A stretch of 64,000 bases of DNA from Paraflavitalea soli (GCF_003555545.1 NZ_CP032157.1:2174546-2238545); one strand, 5' to 3'; positions 26,821-35,616 are shown, counted from the stretch's first letter. Translations and numbers: made by a program. The notes: a model not told the origin generated them from the letters alone.

Positions 26821-28710
26821 ATGCAACACCATCATCATAAAAAACGTTTTTCCCTGCTGGCCCTGTTACTGGCAGGGATAGCCAGCCTTAGCTCCTGCGA
26901 GAAGTTTATCGATGTAGTGCCGGACAATGTGCCCACCATCGACAATGCTTTCAGTATCCGTACGGAAGCCGAAAAATACCTGTTCACCTGTTATTCTTAC
27001 CTGCCTGCTGAAGGAAATTATGGCGGCAACCCGGCTTATGGCGCGGGCGACGAGACCTGGCAGGACGAGAGCTTTAAAACGATCGATGCCTCTCCCATGC
27101 AGATCGCCCTGGGATTGCAAACTGCGGGCAGTCCGCTGATGGCTTACTGGCAGCCCATGTATGCCGGCATTCGCGACTGCAATATCTTCCTGGAGAATGT
27201 AGACAAAGTGGTGGACCTGGAACCCTATATGCATTCCCGCTGGATCGGGGAAGTGATTTTCCTGAAAGCCTACTATCATTGGCAGCTGCTAAAGCTGTAT
27301 GGCCCCATCCATATTGTAGATAAGAACCTGCCTACGGATGTGAGCGCAGACCAAGTGAAGATACCCCGCATGCCGGTCGATACAGTAGTCAATTATATTG
27401 CAGGCCTGCTGGATTCAGCAGCCAGATTATTACCGCCCACCATACAGGCCCGGACCACCGAACTGGGCCGTATCACAGCCCCTATTGCACTGGCCGTAAA
27501 AGCACGCCTGCTGGTAACAGCTGCCAGCCCGCTGTTTAATGGCAATGCAGACTATACCGGTTTCAAGAACCAGGACGGCACCCTGCTGTTCAATACCACC
27601 TACAACAAACAGAAATGGGTGCGGGCGGCTGCCGCTTGTAAAGCAGCCATCGACGCCGCCCATGCGGCAGGCATTCAATTGTACAAATTCAACAACAGTA
27701 TCGCCAACCTGTCCGATGCCATGAAGATCGAAATGAGCATTCGCAATGCGGTATGTGAGAAATGGAATGAGGAACTGATCTGGGGTTCCTCCAACAGCCG
27801 GACAGACCAATACATGCAGCGCCTCGCCTGCCCGAAGCTCGATCCCGCACGCCTCGGCAACCAGGATCCCCTCGGACAAATGGCGCCCACCCTGAAGATC
27901 GTAGAGCAATTCTATTCTAAAAACGGCGTACCGATCGAGGAAGACAAGACTTATGATTATGCCAATCGTTATACCCTGCGTACCGTAGCTCCGGAAGAAG
28001 GAGAAAAGATGCAGGTAGGTTATGAGACTGCCGTACTGAACTTCGACCGGGAGCCCCGTTTCTATGCAGACGTTGCTTTTGATGGCGCCAAATGGTACAT
28101 GCAGAATGGCACCTGGAATATACAATCCCGCTGGGGACAAAACCAGTCGCAGAAGAACGTGTTTGGTTTTTCCGTTACCGGCTACTTCACCAAGAAGATC
28201 GTGAGCTGGAAGTTTGTGATCAATGAAGGCCAAAGCACTTCCACAGAAGAATATCCCTTTCCGATATTCCGCCTGGCCGATCTCTACCTGCTGTATGCAG
28301 AAGCATTGAATGAAGCGGAAGGTCCGGCCAATGCAGACATCCTCACCTATGTGAACCTGATACGCGCCAGAGCGGGTCTCAAAAGCGTACAGGAAGCCTG
28401 GGGCCAATTCTCCAACAACCCTTCCAAATACACCAGTCAGGAAGGGCTGCGGGCCATCATCCAACAGGAAAGGCTGATCGAAATGGGTTTTGAAGCCAGC
28501 CGCTTCTGGGACCTGCGCCGCTGGAAACGGGCCATTGAAGAACAGAATAAGCCCGTACAGGGCTGGGACATTGCCCAGGCAGCACCTGCCGCTTATTACC
28601 GGGTTAAAACCCTGTGGGACCAACGGTTCCAGGTACGGGATTACCTCTGGCCCATCAAGAGCGGCGATATCCTGGTGAACCCTAAACTGGTACAAAATCC
28701 TGGTTGGTAA
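26821..28710 (+). CDS. SusD/RagB-family glycan-binding lipoprotein
   Basis: A 629-residue SusD from ATG 26821 (MQHHHHKKRF); the frame runs on upstream only through repeat sequence. The lipobox IASLSSCEKF puts the lipidated Cys at 26 and is followed by IDVVPDN. It has SusD landmarks: RWIGEVIFLKAYYHWQLLKL, YPFPIFRLADLYLLYAEALN and the terminal QQERLIEMGFEASRFWDLRR. It is somewhat longer than typical members, with extra loops. It pairs with the preceding SusC and presumably binds the fucose-containing glycan at the cell surface. Confidence 0.95.
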   Translation: MQHHHHKKRFSLLALLLAGIASLSSCEKFIDVVPDNVPTIDNAFSIRTEAEKYLFTCYSYLPAEGNYGGNPAYGAGDETWQDESFKTIDASPMQIALGLQTAGSPLMAYWQPMYAGIRDCNIFLENVDKVVDLEPYMHSRWIGEVIFLKAYYHWQLLKLYGPIHIVDKNLPTDVSADQVKIPRMPVDTVVNYIAGLLDSAARLLPPTIQARTTELGRITAPIALAVKARLLVTAASPLFNGNADYTGFKNQDGTLLFNTTYNKQKWVRAAAACKAAIDAAHAAGIQLYKFNNSIANLSDAMKIEMSIRNAVCEKWNEELIWGSSNSRTDQYMQRLACPKLDPARLGNQDPLGQMAPTLKIVEQFYSKNGVPIEEDKTYDYANRYTLRTVAPEEGEKMQVGYETAVLNFDREPRFYADVAFDGAKWYMQNGTWNIQSRWGQNQSQKNVFGFSVTGYFTKKIVSWKFVINEGQSTSTEEYPFPIFRLADLYLLYAEALNEAEGPANADILTYVNLIRARAGLKSVQEAWGQFSNNPSKYTSQEGLRAIIQQERLIEMGFEASRFWDLRRWKRAIEEQNKPVQGWDIAQAAPAAYYRVKTLWDQRFQVRDYLWPIKSGDILVNPKLVQNPGW

Positions 28711-28713
28711 TAT

Positions 28714-28855
28714 GATTATTAATTAATGATTATTGATTACTACTACTTCGCAGCAAACACGTCACTAACCCTGGCAGGCAGCAAAAAGTAGAAAGCAGCC
28801 GATAGCAAGAAATGAACAAGCCAGCCCTGCAGCCAATAATTAATAATAAATAATC
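28714..28855. repeat. Inverted pair of AT-rich heptamer repeats
   Basis: The left block (28714-28741) reads GATTATT, AATTAAT, GATTATT, GATTACT. The right block (28835-28855) reads, on the minus strand, GATTATT, TATTATT, AATTATT and then the GGCTGC core. The two blocks are complementary and enclose a body of about 90 bp. They occupy most of the 175-bp gap between susD and the next lipoprotein gene. See the finding on the heptamer family. Confidence 0.7.
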
Positions 28856-28885
28856 CAGCATTGACTGACTTTAAAAAACCAAAGC

Positions 28886-30055
28886 ATGAACCGAATAAAT
28901 ATATCACTCATAATACTATGCTTACTGGTATTAGCTTGTAAGAAAGAGGAACATCGTTCCCTCTACGGTGAGGGCAATACACCGGGCCCAATCACCAGTA
29001 CAGCCGTAAAGAACCTGCCCGGCGCCGCAGAGATCACGTATACCCTGCCGCAAGACAATAGCATCCTGTATGTGAAAGCGGAATACGAACACCAGGCAGG
29101 GGTGAAAAGAGAAGTGAAGACCTCTTATTATACCAATCAATTGACCGTAGATGGTTTTGGAGATACCTTGGAGCATGCCATACAACTCTATGTGGTGAAC
29201 CGCAGTGAACAACAATCGGCTCCCGTAACTGTGAAGGTGAAGCCCCTCACACCACCGGTAGTAGCTGTCTTCAGAAGCCTGCTGGCATCCGAAGACTTTG
29301 GCGGATTAAGGGTCAGCTATACCAATGATGCCAAAGCAGATGTGGCCATCTACACACTGGCAGCCAACAGCAAGGGCACCATGGAAGAAGTAAATGTACA
29401 GTACACGACCCTGCCCCTGGGCACCTATACCATGCGCGGATTCGACAGCACTGCACGCCGCTTTTCTTTCTACGTCAAAGACCGGTTTGGCAATATCTCC
29501 GATACCCTCACGAAGACCTACAAACCACTGTATGAAAAAGCGCTGGACAAAACCCTGTTCCGCAAAGTAGCGTTGCCCACCGATGTTGGCGATGATTGGG
29601 GACTGCCCATGGAAAACTTATGGAATGGCAGTTACCTGGGCTTCTGGGATATGTTCCACACGCAGACAAAGCCCTTCCCCATGTGGTTTACCTTCGATAT
29701 GGGCATCAAGGTAAAGCTGAGCCGCATTACCCTGTGGCAGCGACAAACACCGGTGACCGATTGGGCCTACAATGCCAACAATCCAAAGAAGTTTGAGATC
29801 TGGGGCACCAACACACCGGACCCCGATGGTGGCTGGACCAACTGGACCAAACTGGTGGAACATACGATTGTAAAGCCTTCCGGTTTACCCCTGGGGCAGT
29901 TGTCGCAGGATGATGTGGCTGCCGCTGCAAAGGGAGAAGAAATGACTGTGCCGCTGGACAAAACCTCTGTGCGTTACCTGCGTGTCAAAGTGATCGAAAC
30001 CTTTACCAACTCGGCCACCAACATTGCAGAAATGAGCATCTGGGGGCAGCCGTAG
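28886..30055 (+). CDS. DUF4959/DUF5126/DUF5000-type surface lipoprotein
   Basis: A 389-residue lipoprotein with Cys18 in LLVLACKKEE. It has the layout of Sus-locus accessory proteins annotated as DUF4959 (about 25-130), a second fibronectin-like domain (about 130-225) and a C-terminal discoidin-like DUF5000 domain (about 245-389; LWNGSYLGFWDMFHTQTKPF, then the FEIWGTNTPDPDGGW stretch and VRYLRVKVIETFTN). Such proteins are thought to sit on the surface beside SusCD and to help glycan binding; no enzyme motif is present. It follows susD in the fucoside locus. Domain names are from recall of family architecture and should be checked by profile search. Confidence 0.85.
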   Translation: MNRINISLIILCLLVLACKKEEHRSLYGEGNTPGPITSTAVKNLPGAAEITYTLPQDNSILYVKAEYEHQAGVKREVKTSYYTNQLTVDGFGDTLEHAIQLYVVNRSEQQSAPVTVKVKPLTPPVVAVFRSLLASEDFGGLRVSYTNDAKADVAIYTLAANSKGTMEEVNVQYTTLPLGTYTMRGFDSTARRFSFYVKDRFGNISDTLTKTYKPLYEKALDKTLFRKVALPTDVGDDWGLPMENLWNGSYLGFWDMFHTQTKPFPMWFTFDMGIKVKLSRITLWQRQTPVTDWAYNANNPKKFEIWGTNTPDPDGGWTNWTKLVEHTIVKPSGLPLGQLSQDDVAAAAKGEEMTVPLDKTSVRYLRVKVIETFTNSATNIAEMSIWGQP

Positions 30056-30057
30056 GC

Positions 30058-30120
30058 GTGAATCGGCAATCGTGAATCGACAATCGGCAATCGACAATCG
30101 GTAATCGGTAATCGGTAATC
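30058..30120. repeat. Nine tandem heptamers (GGTAATC/GACAATC type)
   Basis: Exactly nine 7-bp units: GTGAATC, GGCAATC, GTGAATC, GACAATC, GGCAATC, GACAATC, then GGTAATC three times. It starts 3 bp after a stop codon (TAG 30053-30055). Units of the same AATCGGC type recur, inverted, at 54304-54338 and 60246-60276. Confidence 0.9.
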
Positions 30121-30150
30121 TTTTGCTTCGATAAGGTATCATCCCCGGCT

Positions 30151-30217
30151 GTCATTTCGAACGGAGCCATTCGGAACTTCACAAGTGTACGAAGGAACGG
30201 CGTAGTGAGAAATCTGC
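30151..30217. repeat. GTCATTTCGAAC...GAGAAATCTGC short interspersed repeat
   Basis: The segment begins GTCATTTCGAACGGAGC and ends GTAGTGAGAAATCTGC. This is the form of a short extragenic repeat widespread in Bacteroidota and other bacteria, often mispredicted as short peptides. It lies in the 245-bp gap between the two lipoprotein genes and has no coding role. Confidence 0.6.
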
Positions 30218-30240
30218 TTGCGAAGCAAACGTGTATTCTT

Positions 30241-30268
30241 CTGGATCCTGGATTCCAGATTCTGTATT
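30241..30268. repeat. Short block of heptamers (CTGGATT type)
   Basis: Units CTGGATC, CTGGATT, CCAGATT and CTGTATT follow one another with period 7, 32 bp upstream of the next start codon. It may be the partner end of the block at 30058-30120, since the two flank the interspersed repeat. Confidence 0.55.
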
Positions 30269-30300
30269 CTTCTTAATAAAAACATTTAACTAACTAACAT

Positions 30301-31500
30301 ATGCATTCATTCAAAAAGGTAACAGCCAGCCTGCTTATCATCGCAGCAGCCCTCAGCTGGGCATCCTGCACCCGGGAGGACGACTGGAAAAAATACGTTC
30401 CTGAAAAGCCCCGCATTTATCCGGGCACGGCCACCAATCCCGTTCCTGCTCCCGGCAAGAACCGGATCAAACTTACCTGGCAACTCGTATCAGACCCCAC
30501 CATCACACAGGCAAAAGTGTTTTGGAACAATGGCAACGATTCGGCCGGCATCGCCGTTGCCCGTACGCAGGGCGTGGATACGGTGAGCATCATCATCGAC
30601 AAATTGCAGGAAACCTCCTATACCTTCGACATTTTCACCTATGATAAAGAAGGCAACAAGAGCGTGCCGGTCTATGCTTCAGGAAGAGTGTATGGCAGCA
30701 AATACGAAGCCTCGCTCCTCAACCGCCCGGTGATGAATGTCAACTATATGGCAGATGCTAAAATACTCGTCATTGCCTGGGGCACCGCCGACACCGTCCA
30801 TACCGGCACCAAACTTTGGTATACCAATGAAAGCGGCAGCGCACAGGAGCTCACCGTCGACGCAAACACCTACAGCACCATCATTCCCTGGAAAGTAGGT
30901 ACAAAGATCTATTACCAATCTTCCTATAAGCCGGTGGACAGGGCGATCGATACCTTTACCGTGTTGAAGAAAGATTCCATCACCGTAAAAGATGTACCCG
31001 TACCGAAGACCGCCTGGAGTAAGTTCGATCTGCCGAATGATGTGGCCGGTGATGCATACGGCACTAACCTGGCCTGGATCTGGGATGGCAAAGGAGGCGA
31101 TTACCCCGAGATCTACCATACGGGCGGAGAAGGCATCCCACACCATTTTACCATCGACCTGGGTGCGCTCTATCAGCTTACCAAATTTGAGAACATCGGA
31201 CGGGTCAATGCCAACCCTTATCACAACCCGACAAAGTTTGAAGTATGGGGCATCGCCGATATCACCAATGCCGCCACTACCCTGCCCGGCAGTGATCCTG
31301 GCTGGAAAGACGAGTCACTGGCCAAAGGATGGGTATTGCTGAAAGATATCGTGCGTCCCGACAATGGCACCGCACCCTATAAAACAGACCTGTTGCCCGG
31401 CATTCCCAAAGTACGCTACATCCGCATCCGTGTATTGGAAACCATCGACCACGACCAGGACAGTCATATGAGCGAGATCTCGTTTTGGTTCAATCCGTAG
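30301..31500 (+). CDS. DUF4998/discoidin-like surface lipoprotein
   Basis: A 399-residue lipoprotein with Cys23 in LSWASCTREDDW. The N-terminal part fits DUF4998, a pair of fibronectin-like domains common in Sus loci (IKLTWQLVSDPTITQAKVFW, then YTFDIFTYDKEGNKSVPVYA). The C-terminus from about 235 is discoidin/F5-8-type-C-like (GGEGIPHHFTIDLGALYQLT, then VRYIRIRVLETIDHDQDSHM). No catalytic residues are seen; it is probably a surface glycan-binding protein working with SusD and the lipoprotein upstream, with which it shares the C-terminal fold. Confidence 0.85.
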   Translation: MHSFKKVTASLLIIAAALSWASCTREDDWKKYVPEKPRIYPGTATNPVPAPGKNRIKLTWQLVSDPTITQAKVFWNNGNDSAGIAVARTQGVDTVSIIIDKLQETSYTFDIFTYDKEGNKSVPVYASGRVYGSKYEASLLNRPVMNVNYMADAKILVIAWGTADTVHTGTKLWYTNESGSAQELTVDANTYSTIIPWKVGTKIYYQSSYKPVDRAIDTFTVLKKDSITVKDVPVPKTAWSKFDLPNDVAGDAYGTNLAWIWDGKGGDYPEIYHTGGEGIPHHFTIDLGALYQLTKFENIGRVNANPYHNPTKFEVWGIADITNAATTLPGSDPGWKDESLAKGWVLLKDIVRPDNGTAPYKTDLLPGIPKVRYIRIRVLETIDHDQDSHMSEISFWFNP

Positions 31501-31594
31501 TTAAGCATGAAAAACAAGTCCGAAAGACCGGAAGTCCGGAAGACCGTAAACAAGCAGAACGTATCAAACGTGTATTTTGTCCCTTTAGAGCTTG

Positions 31595-31610
31595 TCCCGC
31601 AGCAGCGGGA
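31595..31610. other. Small GC hairpin in the gap before the second fucosidase
   Basis: TCCCGC-AGCA-GCGGGA forms a 6-bp stem in the 196-bp intergenic region. The same gap holds a 7-8 bp periodic stretch (31515-31545, GTCCGAA/AGACCGG units). There is no T tract, so it is not a convincing terminator, and transcription probably continues into the fucosidase gene. Confidence 0.4.
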
Positions 31611-31696
31611 TGACGCTCCATCAAGGTCGCCAAAATATTAGCGGGCAAGCTATATAAGAGAAAGTGAATATATTTAAACCATAATTTAAAGCAATA

Positions 31697-33124
31697 ATGA
31701 GGCACACAAGTATTATCAGGAATTCGCTATTATGTGCATGTATCTCTATCGCGGTGTTATTCCCGCCACCCGCGAGGGCCCAGGCCCCCAAAGGAAAGTC
31801 CGGGCAAGACCTGGCTTCCTTACAACAAGCATTTGTAGACCTTCGTTTCGGGATGTTCATCCATTTCAACATCCCCACCTTTATGGACCAGGATTGGGCC
31901 GATCCGGAAGCATCGCCGGCCATTTTCAACCCTACCAAACTCAATTGCGATCAGTGGGCCAAAGCCGCTAAATCGGCCAATATGAGTTATGGCTGCCTCA
32001 CTACCAAGCACCACAGTGGTTTTGCCATCTGGGATACCAAGACGACCGATTACAATGTAATGAACAGTCCGTACAAGAAAGATGTAGTACGGGAATACGT
32101 AAATGCCTTCCGCGCCAATGGACTGAAAGTAATGTTGTATTATTCCATCCTCGATACACACCACAAGTTGCGCCCCGGCCATATCACCGAAAAACACATC
32201 GCCCTGGTAAAGGCCCAACTCACCGAGCTGCTCACCAATTACGGTGAGATAAACGCCCTGATCATCGATGGATGGGATGCACCCTGGTCAAGGATCTCCT
32301 ATGATGACATTCCTTTTGAAGAAGTGTATGCGCTGATAAAATCCATCCAGCCCAATTGCCTGGTGATGGACCTCAATGCCGCGAAGTATCCTGCTGAAGC
32401 ATTGTATTACACGGATATCAAATCTTATGAGCAAGGGGCAGGACAACATATCGGCAAAGAAAGCAATAAACTGCCTGCCCTTTCCTGCCTGCCCATCAAT
32501 GATGCCTGGTTCTGGAAGACCTCCTTCCCCACCTCGCCAGTAAAGGATGTCAACAAGCTCGTCAATGACAACATTGTTCCCATGAACAATGCTTATTGTA
32601 ATTTCATCCTCAACGTAGCACCCAACCGCGAAGGACTGATCGACGACAATGCACTCGCCGCCCTGAAAAAGATAGGCGAATCCTGGAAACACCAGGGCCC
32701 TACCGCTAAATTGCCGCCTTCCGATGCGCCCATCATCTCCCACAACCTCGCCAAATTCCAGACGACCAACGCCAGTTGGAGCGATGATATGTGGATCATG
32801 GACTTTGCCACTGATGATGATTTTGGTAAGCCCTGGATATCCAATCCTACCGTAAAGAAACCCTGGTTTGAGGTCTTGTTCAAAGGTGAAAAAGCATTCA
32901 ATACCGTCGTTATTGCAGAATCGAGGAAGCCACGCATTCAAAAATACCGGCTGGAATATTATCAGAATGGAGCATGGAAGCCTTTGCTTAACGGAGAGCT
33001 TACCGGCCGCATCAAGATACACCGCTTTGAAAGAGTATACGGAGAGCGGGTAAGAATTTTGATCGACGGGTTTGATGCGCCGCCGCAGATCGCAGAGTTT
33101 GGCGTATTCAATGAAAGACGATAG
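31697..33124 (+). CDS. Alpha-L-fucosidase, GH29 (second, divergent type)
   Basis: A 475-residue secreted enzyme with signal peptide ending PPPARAQ (about 29). GH29 features: FGMFIHFNIPTF (51-62), CLTTKHHSGFAIWDT (100-114), GLKVMLYYSILD (142-153) and NALIIDGWDAPW, with Asp191 the probable nucleophile and Asp194 next to it. Residues from about 345 form a discoidin-like C-terminal domain. It differs strongly from the other GH29 in this locus, so the two probably prefer different fucosyl linkages or aglycones (the family has broad-range and alpha-1,3/4-specific branches). It is the last gene of the locus and is followed by a terminator. Confidence 0.92.
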   Translation: MRHTSIIRNSLLCACISIAVLFPPPARAQAPKGKSGQDLASLQQAFVDLRFGMFIHFNIPTFMDQDWADPEASPAIFNPTKLNCDQWAKAAKSANMSYGCLTTKHHSGFAIWDTKTTDYNVMNSPYKKDVVREYVNAFRANGLKVMLYYSILDTHHKLRPGHITEKHIALVKAQLTELLTNYGEINALIIDGWDAPWSRISYDDIPFEEVYALIKSIQPNCLVMDLNAAKYPAEALYYTDIKSYEQGAGQHIGKESNKLPALSCLPINDAWFWKTSFPTSPVKDVNKLVNDNIVPMNNAYCNFILNVAPNREGLIDDNALAALKKIGESWKHQGPTAKLPPSDAPIISHNLAKFQTTNASWSDDMWIMDFATDDDFGKPWISNPTVKKPWFEVLFKGEKAFNTVVIAESRKPRIQKYRLEYYQNGAWKPLLNGELTGRIKIHRFERVYGERVRILIDGFDAPPQIAEFGVFNERR

Positions 33125-33146
33125 TTCCCGCCAACCTTCAACGAAC

Positions 33147-33186
33147 AAAAATGCCTGTAAGAAAATCATTGCTTACAGGCATTTTT
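33147..33186 (+). terminator. Terminator at the end of the fucoside locus
   Basis: AAAAATGCCTGTAAG (33147-33161) and CTTACAGGCATTTTT (33172-33186) are perfect 15-bp inverted arms around a 10-bp loop, ending in a T tract. The gene beyond converges on it, so the element can stop transcription from both sides. Confidence 0.9.
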
Positions 33187-33201
33187 ATTTCAAAAGAGTT
33201 T

Positions 33202-33687
33202 TTATCCTGTCACAGGCACCAACAGTTGTTCCAGTGTTTTTCTTATTTCCTGTAAAGTGTACGGTGAGAATCCATGTTTCTTTGTATCAAGCTCCAGGAT
33301 GATGCGCCAGCTTTTATACAATTCGATATGCTGCGTAGTTATTTCGCCGTCAGCAGCTGACGCTTTGCTTTTTACATACAGTTGCACTTTGTCGAGCGTA
33401 TGGACCTTTTCTCCTTCGCCGGAAAAAGCACTGCGGTAATATTGCGTGATGCTCCGGCTCGTTTCATCAATGACTATCTTATACACCCTTTTCTCGCTAA
33501 CCAGGTCAATAAAATGATACAGCAGGAAAATACTTACTATCCAATAAAACGTATCGGTCACCTTAATGAAATCTTTGGAAAAAAACCGGGCAAGCAGAAT
33601 GATGGCGAATAAGATGCCGGCAGATATGGCCCATTGTTTTAGTATATAAGGCCAATTACTTTTTCTTGCAGTAGTATAAATGAGCAT
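33202..33687 (-). CDS. Hypothetical membrane protein with two N-terminal helices
   Basis: A 161-residue protein from ATG 33687 (MLIYTTARKSNWPYIL); the frame extends 16 residues upstream but without a better start. Two membrane helices (about 20-36 and 47-62) are followed by a cytoplasmic or periplasmic domain of about 95 residues with alternating strands, reminiscent in outline of small PH-like membrane-associated domains. No family is recognised. It converges on the fucosidase gene and seems to stand alone. Confidence 0.7.
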   Translation of the reverse strand: MLIYTTARKSNWPYILKQWAISAGILFAIILLARFFSKDFIKVTDTFYWIVSIFLLYHFIDLVSEKRVYKIVIDETSRSITQYYRSAFSGEGEKVHTLDKVQLYVKSKASAADGEITTQHIELYKSWRIILELDTKKHGFSPYTLQEIRKTLEQLLVPVTG

Positions 33688-34124
33688 GGGGTTGGGGGGT
33701 AGGATATAAAATCCTGTCAGTGAATTTACACACAAATGAGAAAACTATAAAGTAATTGTCTGGCTCCCGATCGCACGCATCAGCAAAAGGATTAGGAAGA
33801 TATTATATGTAAACTTACCCTTATGAGTACCGCTTTTTTGACTGCTTTCGGCCAATTGCATCATCTTTTTAACAGTTTTATTTAAAATACCACGAAGGGG
33901 GTATTGGTAGTATGTATGAATGCCCTTATTTTTGTCTCGGTTTTTCATAGGATATTGGATTTTAAAACGGGGCTGTATTTTTATGCTGGCCCTTTTTTTA
34001 TGCCCCTACCTTAAGTAGTTCTACGCATGATCACTTCCTCCTACCAATAAAACAACCTGCGGGGTGCGCAGGTTGGAGCTAACCGGGCAGGCCGGCATTA
34101 TTCATGGCTATACTTTATACCTGA

Positions 34125-34610
34125 TTATGATTGCGGTTTATTGTTGCTGCTGAAGGAATCCCTGTACATCTTCCAACCCTTCGCTGTTTTCTTCCACAGG
34201 ACAAGGAATTTCCCATTGTCAAACCTTTTCCCGCTTGCATCGAATGATTCCCACAATCCTTCCTCTGTCACATATTCCACGCCATCACCATAGATAGCTG
34301 TGGTGGTGAATTTTCCATTGCGCAATCCTATTCCGTTGTAGGCTATTCTGAAAAACTCCAGCGGAGCAATAGGACCGCAGAGCTGCGGTGCTTCCGGCGC
34401 CATGATGCAGCAATCTTCTGCGTAGCGGTCAATGAAGATCGAGGAATCTCCTTTGGCAAAAGCTTCAAAGTAGATGGCATTGCTGGCTGCGATGGCTTTT
34501 CTTGCTTCTTCCAGGTCTGCGCCCGGCTTTGCAGTACCGGCGCCACAGCTGTACAATACGATCAGCATAATGATCATTGTAAGCGCATTCAATAGCTGGT
34601 TCCGTTTCAT
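34125..34610 (-). CDS. DUF4440/SnoaL-like lipoprotein
   Basis: A 161-residue protein with a lipoprotein signal (Cys22 in VLYSCGAG). The mature part has the NTF2-like fold signature of the DUF4440 group: ASNAIYFEAFAKGDSSIFID, then YAEDCCIMAPEAP, YGDGVEYVTEEGLWE and FLVLWKKTAKGWKMYRD. Members of this fold are small ligand-binding or enzymatic cones; the role of the secreted ones is mostly unknown. It is a single gene with its own promoter element at 34652-34659. Confidence 0.85.
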   Translation of the reverse strand: MKRNQLLNALTMIIMLIVLYSCGAGTAKPGADLEEARKAIAASNAIYFEAFAKGDSSIFIDRYAEDCCIMAPEAPQLCGPIAPLEFFRIAYNGIGLRNGKFTTTAIYGDGVEYVTEEGLWESFDASGKRFDNGKFLVLWKKTAKGWKMYRDSFSSNNKPQS

Positions 34611-34651
34611 GATCTATCTGTTTTATTATTTTCAGTGATTGTTATCGGGTA

Positions 34652-34659
34652 CAAAAGTA
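34652..34659 (-). promoter_or_regulatory. -7 promoter element of the DUF4440 gene
   Basis: On the minus strand this reads TACTTTTG, matching TAnnTTTG, about 42 bp before the start codon. Confidence 0.5.
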
Positions 34660-34708
34660 TACTGCGGTAAAATCCTGAAATTGTACAAAACGGAACAACT
34701 ATAAAAAG

Positions 34709-35005
34709 CTATTTTTCTTTGAACGACAGGCCAGCTGCCTGTAAGGCAGCCCGGAGTTTGGGAAGCGAACCAGGTCCCATACCGTGGAGCTTTAAAATAT
34801 CCTGCTCGGAATGCTGTGCCAGCTTGTCCGGTGTGGTGAGGCCTGCATTTTCCAAGGCACGCCGGGCGGGCGCAGAGAGCGTGGACAAAAAACCTGTTGC
34901 AGGTTTTCTTTCTTCCTCGCAAATGGGACAGGTAGGGCAATCAGTACTTTTATAGTACTGATGCCCCTTTGCACATGTCCGCAGGTTTTTCTTCGTTACT
35001 GTCAT
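34709..35005 (-). CDS. Small zinc-ribbon protein with RNA polymerase alpha-CTD-like helix-hairpin-helix
   Basis: A 98-residue protein. The N-terminal third has a Cys/His set (RTCAKGHQYYKSTDCPTCPI, then CEEE) that looks like a small zinc ribbon. The rest (about 40-98) is a helix-hairpin-helix domain like the C-terminal domain of RNA polymerase alpha: LSAPARRALENAGLTTPDKL and ILKLHGMGPGSLPKLRAAL. It begins 12 bp after the reductase gene, so both are one operon. Such proteins are common in Bacteroidota and their function is unknown; a DNA-binding or transcription-linked role is inference. Confidence 0.85.
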   Translation of the reverse strand: MTVTKKNLRTCAKGHQYYKSTDCPTCPICEEERKPATGFLSTLSAPARRALENAGLTTPDKLAQHSEQDILKLHGMGPGSLPKLRAALQAAGLSFKEK

Positions 35006-35017
35006 ATCCGGATGAGC

Positions 35018-35587
35018 TTATCGTTTGGCTTCATAGTGCAATGCTACCACGCCGGAAGCAAAAGTGATAGAGGAGGCCAGCTTGAGGAAGGTCTTCGTCT
35101 TAATATCCTTGAATAAAGGGAGCCCGTCTCCCAAAATAATGGGGTTTACGAATAACCAATAATCATCGACCAGGTTTTCGGCTGTCAACAATTTTCCCAA
35201 AGAGGGACTGCCAAATATCACAATGTCTTTTCCCTCGCCTTGCCTGAGTTTTTTGATCTCCTCCACTACGTTGTCACTGATCAGTGTGGCAGTGGGCAGC
35301 TTTTTACCAGCCCAGGATCTTGATATTACATATTTATTAACCTGGTTGTACCAGCTGGAATGTTCTATATCATGCTTTGAGGCATTGGGTTTGTCTGCAG
35401 CCGTGGGCCAGTAACCCTCCATTAGTTCATAGGTTTTCCTGGCATATAAAGCCGTATCCGATCTTTCAGTTTGGGCACCGGCATAATCAAACATTTCTGC
35501 ATCTGCCTTTATCCATTCCATACTTCCATTGGCATCGGTAACAAAACCATCCAGCGATACATGCATAAACCAAACAATTCTTTTCAT
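35018..35587 (-). CDS. Dihydrofolate reductase-family protein (RibD C-terminal-like)
   Basis: A 189-residue protein from ATG 35587 (MKRIVWFMHVSLDGFV). It has the RibD-C/DHFR-like fold signature: the SLDGFVTDANGSMEWI start, DTALYARKTYELMEGYWPTA, and the NADPH-site stretch KDIVIFGSPSLGKLLT, ending LFKDIKTKTFLKLASS. Members reduce small heterocycles with NADPH, but most of this branch lack a known substrate. Extra in-frame residues upstream of the chosen ATG are not conserved in type. The promoter element at 35609 fits this start. Confidence 0.88.
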   Translation of the reverse strand: MKRIVWFMHVSLDGFVTDANGSMEWIKADAEMFDYAGAQTERSDTALYARKTYELMEGYWPTAADKPNASKHDIEHSSWYNQVNKYVISRSWAGKKLPTATLISDNVVEEIKKLRQGEGKDIVIFGSPSLGKLLTAENLVDDYWLFVNPIILGDGLPLFKDIKTKTFLKLASSITFASGVVALHYEAKR

Positions 35588-35608
35588 GGCAATACTTTTT
35601 TTGTACAA

Positions 35609-35616
35609 CAAATGTA
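35609..35616 (-). promoter_or_regulatory. -7 promoter element of the reductase operon
   Basis: TACATTTG on the minus strand matches TAnnTTTG, 22 bp before the ATG at 35587. It supports that start over the longer frame, which would begin upstream of the promoter. Confidence 0.55.

Noticed and set aside
27430-28695. 421-residue minus-strand frame
   Set aside because: Antisense to the second susD, which is certain. Long shadows are expected opposite GC-rich coding sequence.
33745-33948. 67-residue minus-strand frame (MKNRDKNKGIHTYYQYPLRG start)
   Set aside because: It has a proper ATG and one hydrophobic stretch, but no family, no promoter and unusual content; the evidence is not enough to call a gene.
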